Position numbers and translations under genes: made by a program. Of a stretch of DNA of 64,000 nt, positions 1 through 12,673 are shown piece after piece; within the stretch, counting starts at the first letter, position 1; every line of letters starts with the position of its first letter. Source of the stretch: Adenophora triphylla var. japonica (taxonomy: Eukaryota > Streptophyta > Magnoliopsida > Asterales > Campanulaceae); assembly GCA_022495995.1 (NCBI GenBank), contig JAFEMH010000528.1, positions 1 through 64,000 on the forward strand, written 5' to 3'. A model generated the notes under the pieces. That model ran no database searches. It was not told where the DNA came from and worked only from the letters and a program-made list of their open reading frames with translations.

Positions 1-726
1 GATGTGCCCTTAGTCATTATGAATATTTGTATGAAAGTATAATTGTATATTGCATACTAGCATGCCACATTGTTGCATATAGTAACTTACTGGGTTTCGA
101 CTCACCTCGTTTCCTTTTTGTATTGTTTACCTTAGATCAAGGGAGGACGTATGGTTCCTCATAGTGAGGTACGACTTAGAGGGAATCTCTGAACATGTTG
201 TTGCTCTTTTAGGTAGTTGCTCTACGAAGCTTTTATATGCTTATGTTGGTGAGTACATTGGTTGTACTAGTTATTTTAACTATGTATTTTTAGTAGCTTA
301 GTATAGTTTCCGTGTCGTAGTATTTGTAATTCTTTTGGTGATGGCACATGTTACCAGACTTGTTTAGAGTTATGTATAACTCTAGTTTTCTTGTTCAATA
401 GCGGAGGCAGTTAGCCTATCGTAGTTGTGGTTGTTAGTGTTGTTGAGCTAGTATAACTCGTGCGTGATACAGGTTTATGGTATTAAGTTGAGTTTATAAC
501 AGAATTCACGCACCTGGTTCGTGGTTACAACTAGGACCTTGAAACTCGGGTGGCGTCAGTAATCTTTATTCCCCAATAAGAGAAAGCCGGTAAAAAGACA
601 TATTCAGCAGGGTGGGCACGCATGAATTTCCATGTCCTTCGTTGCTTTTGAGAAGGAAATAAAGTAGTGGGTATTTTATCTAATCTTAAAGTGTAATGAG
701 AAAGTAGATATGGTTTTCTTGGGAGC
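1..726. other. intergenic, possible decayed gypsy LTR remnant
   Basis: No convincing coding region is seen. The text around positions 90-190 (a run reading as an ACTCACCTCGTTTCC-like block followed by a GGGAGGACG block) resembles the 3' half of plant Ty3/gypsy LTRs, but no partner LTR, primer site or target duplication is visible in the window. It lies downstream of the TFIIIC gene stop codon. The LTR identity is inference only. Confidence 0.25.
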
Positions 727-877
727 AATGCTAGGGGAACAAAAGCTCACAAAATCTTGCTCACAAAATTCTATTTGTCAATCATTAATTGGTGTTGAAA
801 TTATGTAACACCAAGACCCACAGTTTAAACATCCAATCAATGATTGAAATTATTTAACACCTGGGATACCTAGCATT
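727..877. mobile_element. small MITE-like inverted repeat element
   Basis: A stretch of about 150 bp is bounded by inverted ends: AATGCTAGG at the left and CCTAGCATT at the right. Inside, two related segments around 790-815 and 836-862 (both with a GTAACACC or TTAACACC core) add further symmetry. It sits about 120 bp past the stop codon of the TFIIIC gene, so it may lie in the 3' UTR or just beyond. No clean target duplication was found, so the exact ends and superfamily are uncertain. Confidence 0.4.
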
Positions 878-997
878 ATATTTTATAAAAACAGCATAAC
901 TTCATTTGTAATATGTGTTAAAGGTCAAGCTGACATTCGGAAACAAGTTAAAAATGATTAAAATTAAATAAAAATCTCACCTCAGGGATGGAGAATG

Positions 998-1585
998 CTA
1001 GTAATCCTCATCGGAGTGGTTTCCATCGCTAAATTCCTCAAAAATCTGGTATTCATCATCACTATTCTCGATGTCTTGCATTTCATTGCCAACTGCTTCA
1101 CTAAATGGAAAACTACAGAAGAGCTCTTGCAAGTAGTTCTTGGAAATGTTTTCTTGGTAAGCATCTGAGAAGCGAACAGGAAATGTCACATATCCTTTTC
1201 CTTTAGATGATTAGATATTGATTTCAAAAACATAGCATTACAAAAATGAGCTTGCTCGTAACCGTTCTCATTTTTCTTTTTATTTTGTTAGATTAAGGCC
1301 CCGTTTGTTTCCAGGAAAATGGGAGGAAAACGTTTTCCGGAAAACGTTTTCCCCATTTTCCGGTGTTTGGTAATTTTCCGGAAAACGTTTTCCCCATTTT
1401 CCCCGAAACATGTTTGTTTTCCGGAAAACGTTTTCCCATTTTCCGGTGTTTGGTAGTTTTCCGGAAAATGGAGAAAATGTTTTTCGGAAAACATTTTCCG
1501 CCGTTTCTAAGGAAAACGTTTTCCGGATTTTTCCTAAGGAAGTTGTTTTCCGGAAAATGGTGTAAAAAAGTGGATGGATAATATT

Positions 1586-1618
<33 letters not shown>

Positions 1619-1762
1619 TTAATAATAATAATAATAATAAAATAATAATAATAATAACAAAATAATAATAATAAAATAATAATAATAAAATAATAATAAA
1701 ATAATAATAATAATAATAAAATAATAATATTAATAATAAAATAATAATAATAATAATAATAA

Positions 1763-1817
<55 letters not shown>

Positions 1818-1967
1818 TAATAATAATAATAATAATAAAATAATAAAATAATAATAATAATAATAACAAAATAATAATAAAATAATAATAATAAAATAAT
1901 AATAAAATAATAATAATAAAATAATAATAATAATAACAAAATAATAATAATAATAATAAAATAATAA

Positions 1968-2001
<34 letters not shown>

Positions 2002-5000
2002 TAAAATAATAATAATAATAAAAAAATAATAATAATAATAATAAAATAATAATAAAATAATAGTAATAATAATAATAATAATTTTCCGAAAAACATCTTC
2101 ATTTTCCGGAATTTCCCATTTTCCCCATTTTCCTAAGGAAGTTGTTTTCCAGAAAAACATCTTCCTCATTTTCCGGAAAACGTTTTCCTTTTCCGAAAAA
2201 CATTTTCCAGGAAATCATTTTCCGGAAGTTATTTTCCCCGAAACAAACGGAGCCTAATATTCATATCTTATGCCAGAGAAAGGTAAAAATATAAGGAACA
2301 AGCATGTTTCAATGAGAAATGAACCTGGTTGCAAAGAAAAATCGCTCTCCACTCCAGCCTACGAACAAAACCATGGAAGAAATATTAGGAACATTATTCT
2401 AACAGGTTCGACATCAAAGGTTTCTAAAAGTCACATCATTAGAAGAAAAGAAAAAAAGATGACAGTTCACCATTTCGAGTGCCTCTTCCAACTCATCATC
2501 TGCATTCTCATCCTCTACATCATCTTCATCTTCATCATTGTCAACGTTATCATCATTTGTTTCTCTCTCTTCAACAACTGTATGGTCCGCAAGATGAAAT
2601 AGAAGTTACACCTCAATGAGATTAAGATAAAATTGTCACCTGTTTATAAAATTAATAAAATCTCCATCATCCCCCAAGAAACAAAACAGTGAGTAAATTA
2701 CATTTAACCATAGCATATCTAATACAAGATCATAATCATGGGTAAAATGATCTAAACCAAAAACCTAGAATAATCTTGAAGAGTTAAATATACTCCCTCC
2801 GTCCCGCCGATCTTAAGAAAGCTTTCCATTTTGGGCGTCCCACCAATCTTAAGAATTCCCAAAATGGAATGTTTTTATCACTATTCCCTCCACTCATTCT
2901 CTCTCCTACATTATTTTAATACTCACAACACCATTATAATTTACTATTCCCTCCACTCATTCTCTCTCCTATTTTACTATTACACTCACAACATTTACTA
3001 TTTCCTTAATCCCCGTGCCATTTGAAACTTTCTTAATACTTATGGGACGGAGGGAGTACATTTGAACACACAGGCGCATTAGTGCTAACAACCAACCCAA
3101 AGATAATCATCCGGTTGCTTAAATTTCCAAGCATTCCTGGAACTCATTCAACTGAAACTAACTAAAACTGGTACCCACTGATGTAACGAAACATAATATT
3201 ATAGCAAAAACCACAAACAAGATAGATGAGCTCCAAAACCCAAAGCCCAGCTCCAGCAACCAGAATCCTTCCAGATGGAAGCAAAACTTACGCTCAACCA
3301 AAAGAAAGGGGGTGCGACTGAAAAACAAACAGTAAGAAAATACATTTACCCTTTCAATAAGGGATGGCGGGGATGACAGCAAGGATAGCAGAAGATCGTT
3401 CAGCAAGAAAAGTACAGTTGCTAAGTAACCACACTCAGTTGTACTCGTCTAGCATGCATTCTTTACCCCTTTTATTTTTTCTCTGGATCTTTTACCTCAA
3501 TGCATTGGTCCTCTTAAGCTAATTGTTCTTGTTACTGAATTTCTTGTTGATGCACCATACTGAACTGAAGAATGGATAAGCCAACACAATCCTAATGATG
3601 AGCCAATAACATCCTTTTTAATTCATCACAAACATAACATATGCGATAAATTGATGCTAATAACGAAGGTTTAATATTTAATAAATACATAAAACTGAAG
3701 TACTAGTCAACGAATTCTAATGTTTATTTTTGTTGTTGAAAACTGAACCTGTATTGACTTCTTGTTGCCCTTCTTGATTTATTATCTGCTCCTTTGCCAA
3801 AACCTTTGTCGTCTTAGATTTCTCCAAGCGCGAAGAGGCAGCCTTCAGGAATGATTCTGCCCCAGGTTTCGGATATACTGATAGGAATCTCACGGCAACG
3901 CACAATCTAAAAGTGTCAAGAACATGTGAAGAGAACCATCCTGTTTGCAACTGCAAGTCAATGATGTTACATGAAAAATGAGAAACTGACTAGCAGCAGA
4001 GAAAAGATTTAATGAAGAGAATCACCCTAAGTCCAGAAGGCAACCCCACATGAACACCACTCTTGCTGGATCTCAAGGGTGCCATATTTGAAGTATTCAG
4101 CATGCCAAACGCATTTTCTTTGGATAAGATTTGGAGTACTTTAAAGGTATTTCATTTAAGTTGTAGAATTGATTATGTGATGTTTTTCACATGTCTCTAC
4201 TATTCATTTCTAGAGCTACTTGCAGAAGCCAAGTTCAGATATTCTCCTCAAATAGAGAGCTTTTCATCAACTAGCTTTATTTTTGTTTTATGTTTTCACT
4301 ATCTGTTCTAGTGGATTGAGTCTGGACTGCTTGTAGAACACCTTTGTGCATTCTTTGTCCATTCCTGAGTGGATTTCCCAATTCTATCCATATGGGAATC
4401 GGGTATCACCAATCTCCCTATTATATTCCTAACCATGATATCAGGCCTCAATAGACACCAGAATCAAATTCCTAGAGCAATTTGGGAGACTAGAGCTGAC
4501 TCTGAACACAACTCACAAAATGCAATACTAATCTGGAATACTAGTTTTTAATTCCACATGATTTGATAACTCATACATTCTTGTCCAGGACCCACTCTCA
4601 TCATTATGTAATAACCGGAGCACTAGAGCCTAGCGGGAAACTTGATCCCATTCACTATCATAGAGCACTTAAGTACAACTAACTGGGCCACCATAGACCC
4701 ACACAAAAGGACATGGAGATCAGTCACAGTCACAGTCATTTTTATTTTTGACAAAAGAAGATTTATTAGGAGGGGTAAAATGGTACAAAGAATATAGGAC
4801 AAGGCGTCCTCTTAAAAGAGATCAGTCACAGTCTTTGACAGGTGCCAAGTATAATCAATTAGCATACACTTAATCCCTCTCCATTCAATGTACAGAACTG
4901 TGTATAAAAGAACTGTGCAGTCCACTCCTTTACGGTGAACTTGGGGATATGCCAACATCCTCTTGTATATAATTTCGTCTACTCTAGACAAAATGAGTTG

Positions 5001-8000
5001 CAAGAATAAATGTAAATGAATGCATAGAGAAGATCTCAATACTGTGCAAGGATCTACCTTGACTCCTATTTCGTCCTTTAATAAAATGGCATCACGAGCA
5101 ACGGTACAAGTCCCAAACATGGCGATCACAATTTAGCATTTATAGAAGATTTCCATTCATAATAATAATGTAAGTGGTCTAATAGCAGTGCAAAATCGCT
5201 TTCAAAAATAAGTCGGTAACTTCTATCATTACTCACATCCTACAAATTACATGAAATATTAATGCATCTACTACTGATAATTATCAATTTGAATGGAAGG
5301 TAAGGGGACAATTGGCCCCTTCCACCAGAAATGGCTGCAACCTTGATCACGAGTTTGTCGAAGTTCATAGGGCTCTCTTTCCCTTCTCCCTTCCCCTTGC
5401 CCATCATCAACCTTCATCACTGATCCTACCAATAGTAACAAAGGATGGTGATGACAACCTTCTCTAGAGCAACGGAACATGACAAAGCTAGAACTAGGAT
5501 CCGCTCTACAGGTGGGGGGATAACTTCTACTTTAGAGATTTTTCATGGTCTGTTAATGCATATAAGATGTAATATTCAGATGACGTGGAACAACACTGAA
5601 GCAGGCTCTAAATTTATATCAAGCTTTTGGAACATTAGAGATTTTTTTCCTCATCTTTTATTATGAAATATTGGGTTGCATTTAATGTCACAGCGTTGGT
5701 CCATGGTTCTTAACAAGCTTAATAGATAGGCTTATGAAAGGATTTCTTCGGATTAGTGTCTTACAGTAGGCCTCGTAGTCTCATGATCACCTTATTTTTC
5801 ATTGCAACCGACCTCGATATCTCTGGAGTTGGCTGGTTAAAGTGCTTGGTCTAGGGTGTGTCCAAAGTAATTTTCTTCCTTCACATAGCTGCGTGTTAGA
5901 GGCTGGATGGAATAAGGATCCTCGTATGTTGTGGGAGTCTTGGATGTTTGCTATTATGAGGTGCACTAGGATAGAGAGACATTCTAGAATTTTCAGAGAC
6001 CGGTTGACGTCCATGCAACTGATTTGTGATAGTGAAAGAGTGGTACTTATGGATTCATTATGGGCCTAGGGTGAAGGTGCCTTTAGAGGTGTTCCCATTC
6101 CATAAATGCAATGGAGCTGGATAGCTTATTGTTTTGGCCTCTTGTTTTCTCTCATTGTACTCCCTTTAAACTTCTCGTCAATCTTTAGTATCTATTCATT
6201 TCATAATATAATCTTCTACTCATATCAAAAAGATGAGAGAGAGACAGAGAGAGAGCATTAGATATTTTCCTGTAGTTTAGGAGCCAGAGGGGAATTACAC
6301 CTTCAGAGGAACTTTACCTTGTGGTATCCTCCATGCGCTACCAACTGCATACCATTATTGTACAGGCTACTTCACTAAAAATATTTTTTAAGCCCATGGT
6401 AGTTCCTTACTATGTGCTTGATCTAAAATAGAGTTTCTTTGACTAGGCTATTTAATGAAGTCCGTTACAGGTTTCAATAAAATGTTTGTGCTCACATTGG
6501 TTTTTCCTATCAGGACCTTATCGTTGCCTCATTGTATATATCAATAGCAGGGGAAGGAATTAGCCACAGAAGGATCTTCAGGAAGAATCACCTTTACCAA
6601 CTTTGAAGTTGAAGATCATGGCCTGAAGGCTCGTAGACTACTTGGGTCACGGGTGGAAGATAGCTAAAAGGTCCTAAAATACGTTGCAAAGTTCTCAATC
6701 CAAAGGGAACGGATAGTCCAACTCTTTTTGGCTACAACTTAAAACCCAGTAAAAATAATGTTGCAAAGTTCAGAAGAGGAGATCAAAACAGCAAACAGGA
6801 AAACCACCATTCAGAAAGAGTGTAAAGAAAAGGAAACAGAAGCAATATGCAAGGTTCTAAAAATTGTTAGGTAGTCGCTAGGTGGCGGAGCCAAGCCTAG
6901 CGCCTAGGCGGGATCTAGGCGGGACCAAGAAATCATTTTATTTATTTAAAATACAACACTTATTTTGGACTGAATCAAATAAAAACACTTATAGTATAAT
7001 AATTTACAAAATTCAAAAACACTAATGCAAACTTATATTCATAGTTTAAGAAAAAAAATAAAAATAAGCATGTATGGTTGCTTTGTTTGAAATGGAAGGA
7101 CAGGCAACCCATAATTAGACTGGGACTTGATCTTTTTTTAATAAATGACTGGGTCTTGATACTTTTATGGGTATATGCTTATTTCTATAGCCCTTTTTAT
7201 CTAGTTAATTACACCATAGCCCTAACCCTAAGGATATAAAGACATTAGGTTGCTAAGTTACTGCAATTTCCAAAAGAGCAGCTCCTACTTTTCAAAAAAA
7301 TAAACGCCACTCCTGAGTTCTCTTCTCAATCTCTTTGGTCGTTGCTCTCGCCGGCTCTCTACCTCCACCTTCCAGCACCCTTCCAGCTGCATCAACGGCA
7401 CTGTCTCTTTACATCTCTTTCTCCTTCTCCCTCTCTAATTCTCCCTCGTCTCTGATGCCTCTCCCCGCCGTTAACGCGTAATCCTTGAACTACCTTCTTT
7501 TTGTCGGTCTCTATTTCGGCCGGAATTCGTATTTCGGCCGGTTCCGACCGCCTAACAGAGCCGATTTGAAGGAAATCGCGGCGGAAGACCACAGCCTAGC
7601 GCCTAGGCCAATTTTTAGAACACTGGCAATATGTAAACAATTCAAAATTTAGGATCTAATGAAGCGCAAGCCTCCAATCTCTTGACAGATCCATTATAGG
7701 CACTTCTCCCAAAAGCCACCAAGAATGAAGCCGAAAGAGAAGCCTAGAAGAGAACTCTCTCCCGCTGCAGAGAAAAGGTAAGAGCCTGATCTTGAGACTT
7801 GTGGTACTCTCAGGTCCAAATGAACCACACCATACCATATACCCTACAGCACCATATTCTGTATTCAACCATGAATAAGACCTCGACTGAGTTCGGACAA
7901 ACCAAGTCCCACCAATGATACTAATTATAAAACACCACACTCTTTGCATTGAAGCTGATTTCACTGGGTGAATGTTTCCAATGATCAGCAGAGTGCTGTA

Positions 8001-11000
8001 TTCCCAAAGCTTGACTTGGGCAAGACGGCAAGACCAGGGAAGGCAACCTGGTTGGGAGTCAGAGAAACCATTGTCCTAGTAAATGGGCAGTGGGGAAAAA
8101 GATGCTCATGATCTCATATGGGCCTCGTCACATCACAAAAATATCTGATAACGTGGAATTATCAGGCCTCCAGCAATGCCACCAATTGGTGCTTACCTGT
8201 TAAGCAGGAGAGACCAAGCAAAATCCTTCAGCTTATAGGGGAACTTAGGTTTCCAAATGAAAGTGGCTAATGGAAAAGGTACAACGAGTACGATTCTCTC
8301 TAAAGTCTTACAGAGATCACTGGATCGAGAATCAAGACATACAATCAGAATAGTAAGCCCAAATATTAGAAGCAAGAGGATTAGCATAGAAATGGATATT
8401 TCTCATTTCTAGGAGAATGCCCACTTTCTTGGGTGGAGATATGACACATTACCAAATACTAAAAATCTTCAGAAACAACAATCTTATCTTCATTACGTAG
8501 AGGTAGTTGGAGATATGTATAACTCACGCTGCATTTTTCTTGAGTTGGAGGTTTTATGATTTCTTGTTGAATGTAGTCATCCACAAGTTCAATAAGTTGT
8601 AGTGAACTTTGGCATTTATAAGGGAAAACTTGAAACTTGCATATATCCTTCCACCTATGCTTTAACCTATGAAACAACCAAAGTTGCATAAGTAAGTTGC
8701 TTGAAGTTAAAGATAGATCTGTAAACATGGTGTATTGAGCTACTCTAAACAAACAGCAATAATGTTTTAGCACTATATAGAGACAAGGTGACAGGAGATT
8801 CGAGCAGTGTGGCTCAAGTTTTCAGAAAGCACGATTTTGGAATGATCTATATGAGACGGCAAAGCATGATGAGCTTAAAAGTGATTAAAGTTTTCTCCAA
8901 TACATTTATAGCAGAGGAGATGGAGAGATACAGATAATTTTAGCTGTTCTTGGAGGAACTTGATCAGTGGTATCTCAAAAAATTACAATGGTCTGATACT
9001 TATTAAGTGACAATATATAATCACTGGTAGTGGACCTAGTGGTACCACTCACCATTAGTAAGTTAATTGTCAGAAAAGTCAAAGGAAAATAAGAAAAAGA
9101 AGAAGAGGTGGTCATTGACTTTGAGAGTCGAATGAAACAAATAGAACAGGACATATCTCCCGGCTGCTGACGTATAACATGTTACTGCAGACACATTAAG
9201 TTTTAGTTCGGCTGTAGTTAAACCGTCATTGAGTAAACTTTCAGTTTTTCTTTAACAAGCCAAGTTTTAACAATGAACTTACCCTATATGGTTATCGCAA
9301 TAGCTCCGTAAAGGTGGCGGAACTCTAAAGTCAGTCCTCTGGTATCTGATAAATAAAAAATACAGAAGAATAAGTACATTTAGACCAAACCTGCGTCAAA
9401 TGGGGATATCAATTATCATAAACTTGCTATGCCTAAAAACCGAAGGTACCCAAGCGTCGGCACAATATATAATGGCAGATAGATACATGAGTGGCAAGTC
9501 TTGAAAATAAAAGGACTAATGTCAGGAGGTTTCAGTTTCCACATTTCTCCCACGCAATTAATATAACTCAAAGCATAGAAGAATAAGGAAGATTACAACA
9601 TGCTAACTATATATTCTTCCTTTAAACTAGTGCTAATACATCTCAAAATAAGAGTCAATTGTCTACTTTACTTTGAAGCAGAAAGGTGACTAGTGCACTT
9701 GCTAGGTATTTTATTACAAGAGGGAGATTTCTTACATCACCCATCACCCACGTGACTTTTTGCCCTCCGGTCCGGCCTGTTCAACGCCATATTTTTCATC
9801 CAATCCAAGTAAACTCATATCATTTTCAATCACCGTAATCCAAATTTGTTTAGTTCTTCCCCTACCCCTCGCCATTTATCACTTCTACACTCTTCAGGCC
9901 TCCTGTAACTAACTGTGCATCACTCGGTCTCCGCCTCACACAACCAAACAACTTTAGACGATTCTCCCTATTTTATCATTGGGCTCAACTCCTACTTTCC
10001 CCTCGATCACCTCATTACTCAAACGATCATTTTTTTTATACCCACACATCCATCGTAACATACGCGTCTGCGCTACATTCTTCTTATTAACGTGACTCTG
10101 TTTCACGGCCCAACATTTAGTTTTATAAAGCAGTGCCGACCTAATTGCCGTGCGATAGAATTTTCTCTATAATCTACGAGGCACGTCGGGATCACATAGA
10201 AACCATATAGCACTCTTGCACTTCAACCAATATGCTTTAATCCTATAAGCCACATCTCCGTCCAATTCTTCATCCTTTTGAATAATAGATCAATATAGCG
10301 AAAAAAAGGCAGAAGCTTGGACAATCTTTACATCGAATGTGATCACCCCTGCCTCCATGTTTTCAACTATGCTAAACTTACACTTCAAATATTCAGTCAT
10401 GCTTTTACTCAATCTAAAACCTCGAGATTCCAAAGTGTCTCCACAACTCCAATTTACTTTCAACACCCTTTTTTGTCTCATCAATCAGCACAATATCATC
10501 TGCGAACAACATGCACCACGGTATATCATCTTGGATTGACCTCACCAATTCGTTCATTATCAGAGCAAAGAGAAAGGGACTAAGCGCAGAACCTTGATTT
10601 AATCCAATCGTAATAGAGAACTCTTCTGTCTTTCCAACACTAGTATTAACTCCATTATACATGTCTTTGATAATATCAATATATTTTTTTGAAACGTCTT
10701 TCTTTGCTAAAGCCTACCATAGTACCTCTCTTGGCAATTTATCATACGTCTTCTTCAAATCAATGAAAATCATATGAAAATCTTACTTTTTATCCCGATA
10801 TTTCTCCATGGTTTGTCTTATAAGATAGATTGCCTTTATAGTCGATCTTTCAGGATAAATCCAAATTGATTATCCGAAATATTCACAATTCTCCTTAGCC
10901 TTTGTGCAATCAATCGTTCCCAAAGTTTCATAGATGGCTCATTAGTTTGATCCCCCAACAGTTGGCACAATCTTGGACATCACATTTGTTCTTATACAAA

Positions 11001-12618
11001 GGGATCATAGTGCTTTTCCTTCACTCCAATTTCACTCCAATGGCATTGTGTTACATCTCCATATCTTGTTGTATGAAATAGAAGTATAACAAATAAAATA
11101 AATAAGTAACAAAAAGAGCTACTTGGAATATTTCTAGACTCTTTATTCCTAAAGTATTTGTCTCACCTATACCAGGCCAAATGCACAAGAAATAATGATC
11201 ACACCGCACGTAACAGTATATTGGCAAATAAAAGGGAGCAACATAAATTTATAGCAAAGAAAAAACTAAGAAATAAAGAATAGAAAGGATAACATAAAGT
11301 GTAACATCATTTTCAAGTAAAGATCTCACATGCGAGATTCCGGATCTTTGCGGGGATCATATCCTTTTCTGATCCAGAACCTAAGGAATGGACCGTTCGA
11401 GAAATAATATGCTGCTCTGAAGAGAAGCCTGCAAATAAATGCATGGACATCGTAAATTTTCTTAAACGTGTTCAGTTCATGGCATCTCAACCAGTACGAT
11501 ATATAGAGCAAGATGACCGGAAAATAAGAAGCCACCTTCTGAGTGTGTATCCTCCAAATTGTATGCCATTGTCTAGCAAGCGATCAATCAATGAATGTTT
11601 GATCCATATGGGCTTCTCATCAAACAGCTTACATACAGACATCTGCCACTCGTATTGATCTGAGCCTTGAGGTATATATTTCTCCCACTTTATTTTTTTA
11701 GGAATCTGTATGAACGTTAAGTGTAACAGTCCATGGTGCCATGCAAGACTCAGCTGGCCAGTTTATTCATTTTATGCCAAGTATTTGAAACAGTACATCA
11801 ATCATATATGGAGTACAACATTATCTATTCTTTGGTCACGACAGAGCCAGAGTACATCATTACTCTCAACGATAGAGAAAACAATGCCAGGACTAATATA
11901 GACTATTCATTCCAAATTAGTTTGTAAAAGTAATCCAAGTTTCCAGCAAGCATTCACTGTTCCTAACTCACAGTTAATCAAAATGTACCTAGTAATCCAG
12001 CTACAAGGTAAGGAACTAACTCGCGATGGGCGATAAGAAAACAACAGGCACCCACCTCAAACAACAGATCCATGACACATCTACCATAACTCTGACATCA
12101 TCCACTTCCGTATTATATTGCAAAATATGGAATGTAGCAAGTACCCACAAAACCAGACAATAAGAAAGACCAAAATACGTTTATCACCACCCCCAAAGTA
12201 TATCATCAGTCCCACTTTTCACTCCAGTTTGAAAAGTCTGTGTGTTTGGTACCTTAAGTTTAAAATTGTCCCACTTTGGCCCCTAGCACTAACGGGCGTT
12301 AAACCTAACGAATTTAACCATGTGCATGTCATGTGATGGGTGTTCTAGTCATTCTCATTTTAACTTTATTTTCCCTTTATTTTTTTACACTCTTGTCATG
12401 TACAATGATTTAAAAGAATATAATTATTTAATCCATTAAAAATACAAAATTATTATATCCAATTATCTAAAAAATAAGTTAATTTTTTAAAATATATATA
12501 AATTAATAAGAAAAAGAAATATCATGTGCCAAATAAATATTTTATATTAGTTTTTTCTCTATTATTATAATATCATAAAATATAAAAAAATGAATATTAA
12601 AATAGACACTCAAAATTT

Positions 12619-12673
<55 letters not shown>

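Noticed and set aside
1293..2169. Open frames of 269 and 211 codons of Tyr/Ile/Leu on the minus strand
   Set aside because: They are the translation of the TAA microsatellite inside the Tourist-like element.
3158..3406. Minus-strand frame of 82 codons as a possible TFIIIC exon
   Set aside because: The phases and family motifs join exon 11 to exon 12 without it, and it matches nothing in the family.
4369..4551. Small plus-strand frame in intron 10
   Set aside because: It has no recognisable motif, no splice context and no repeat boundaries.
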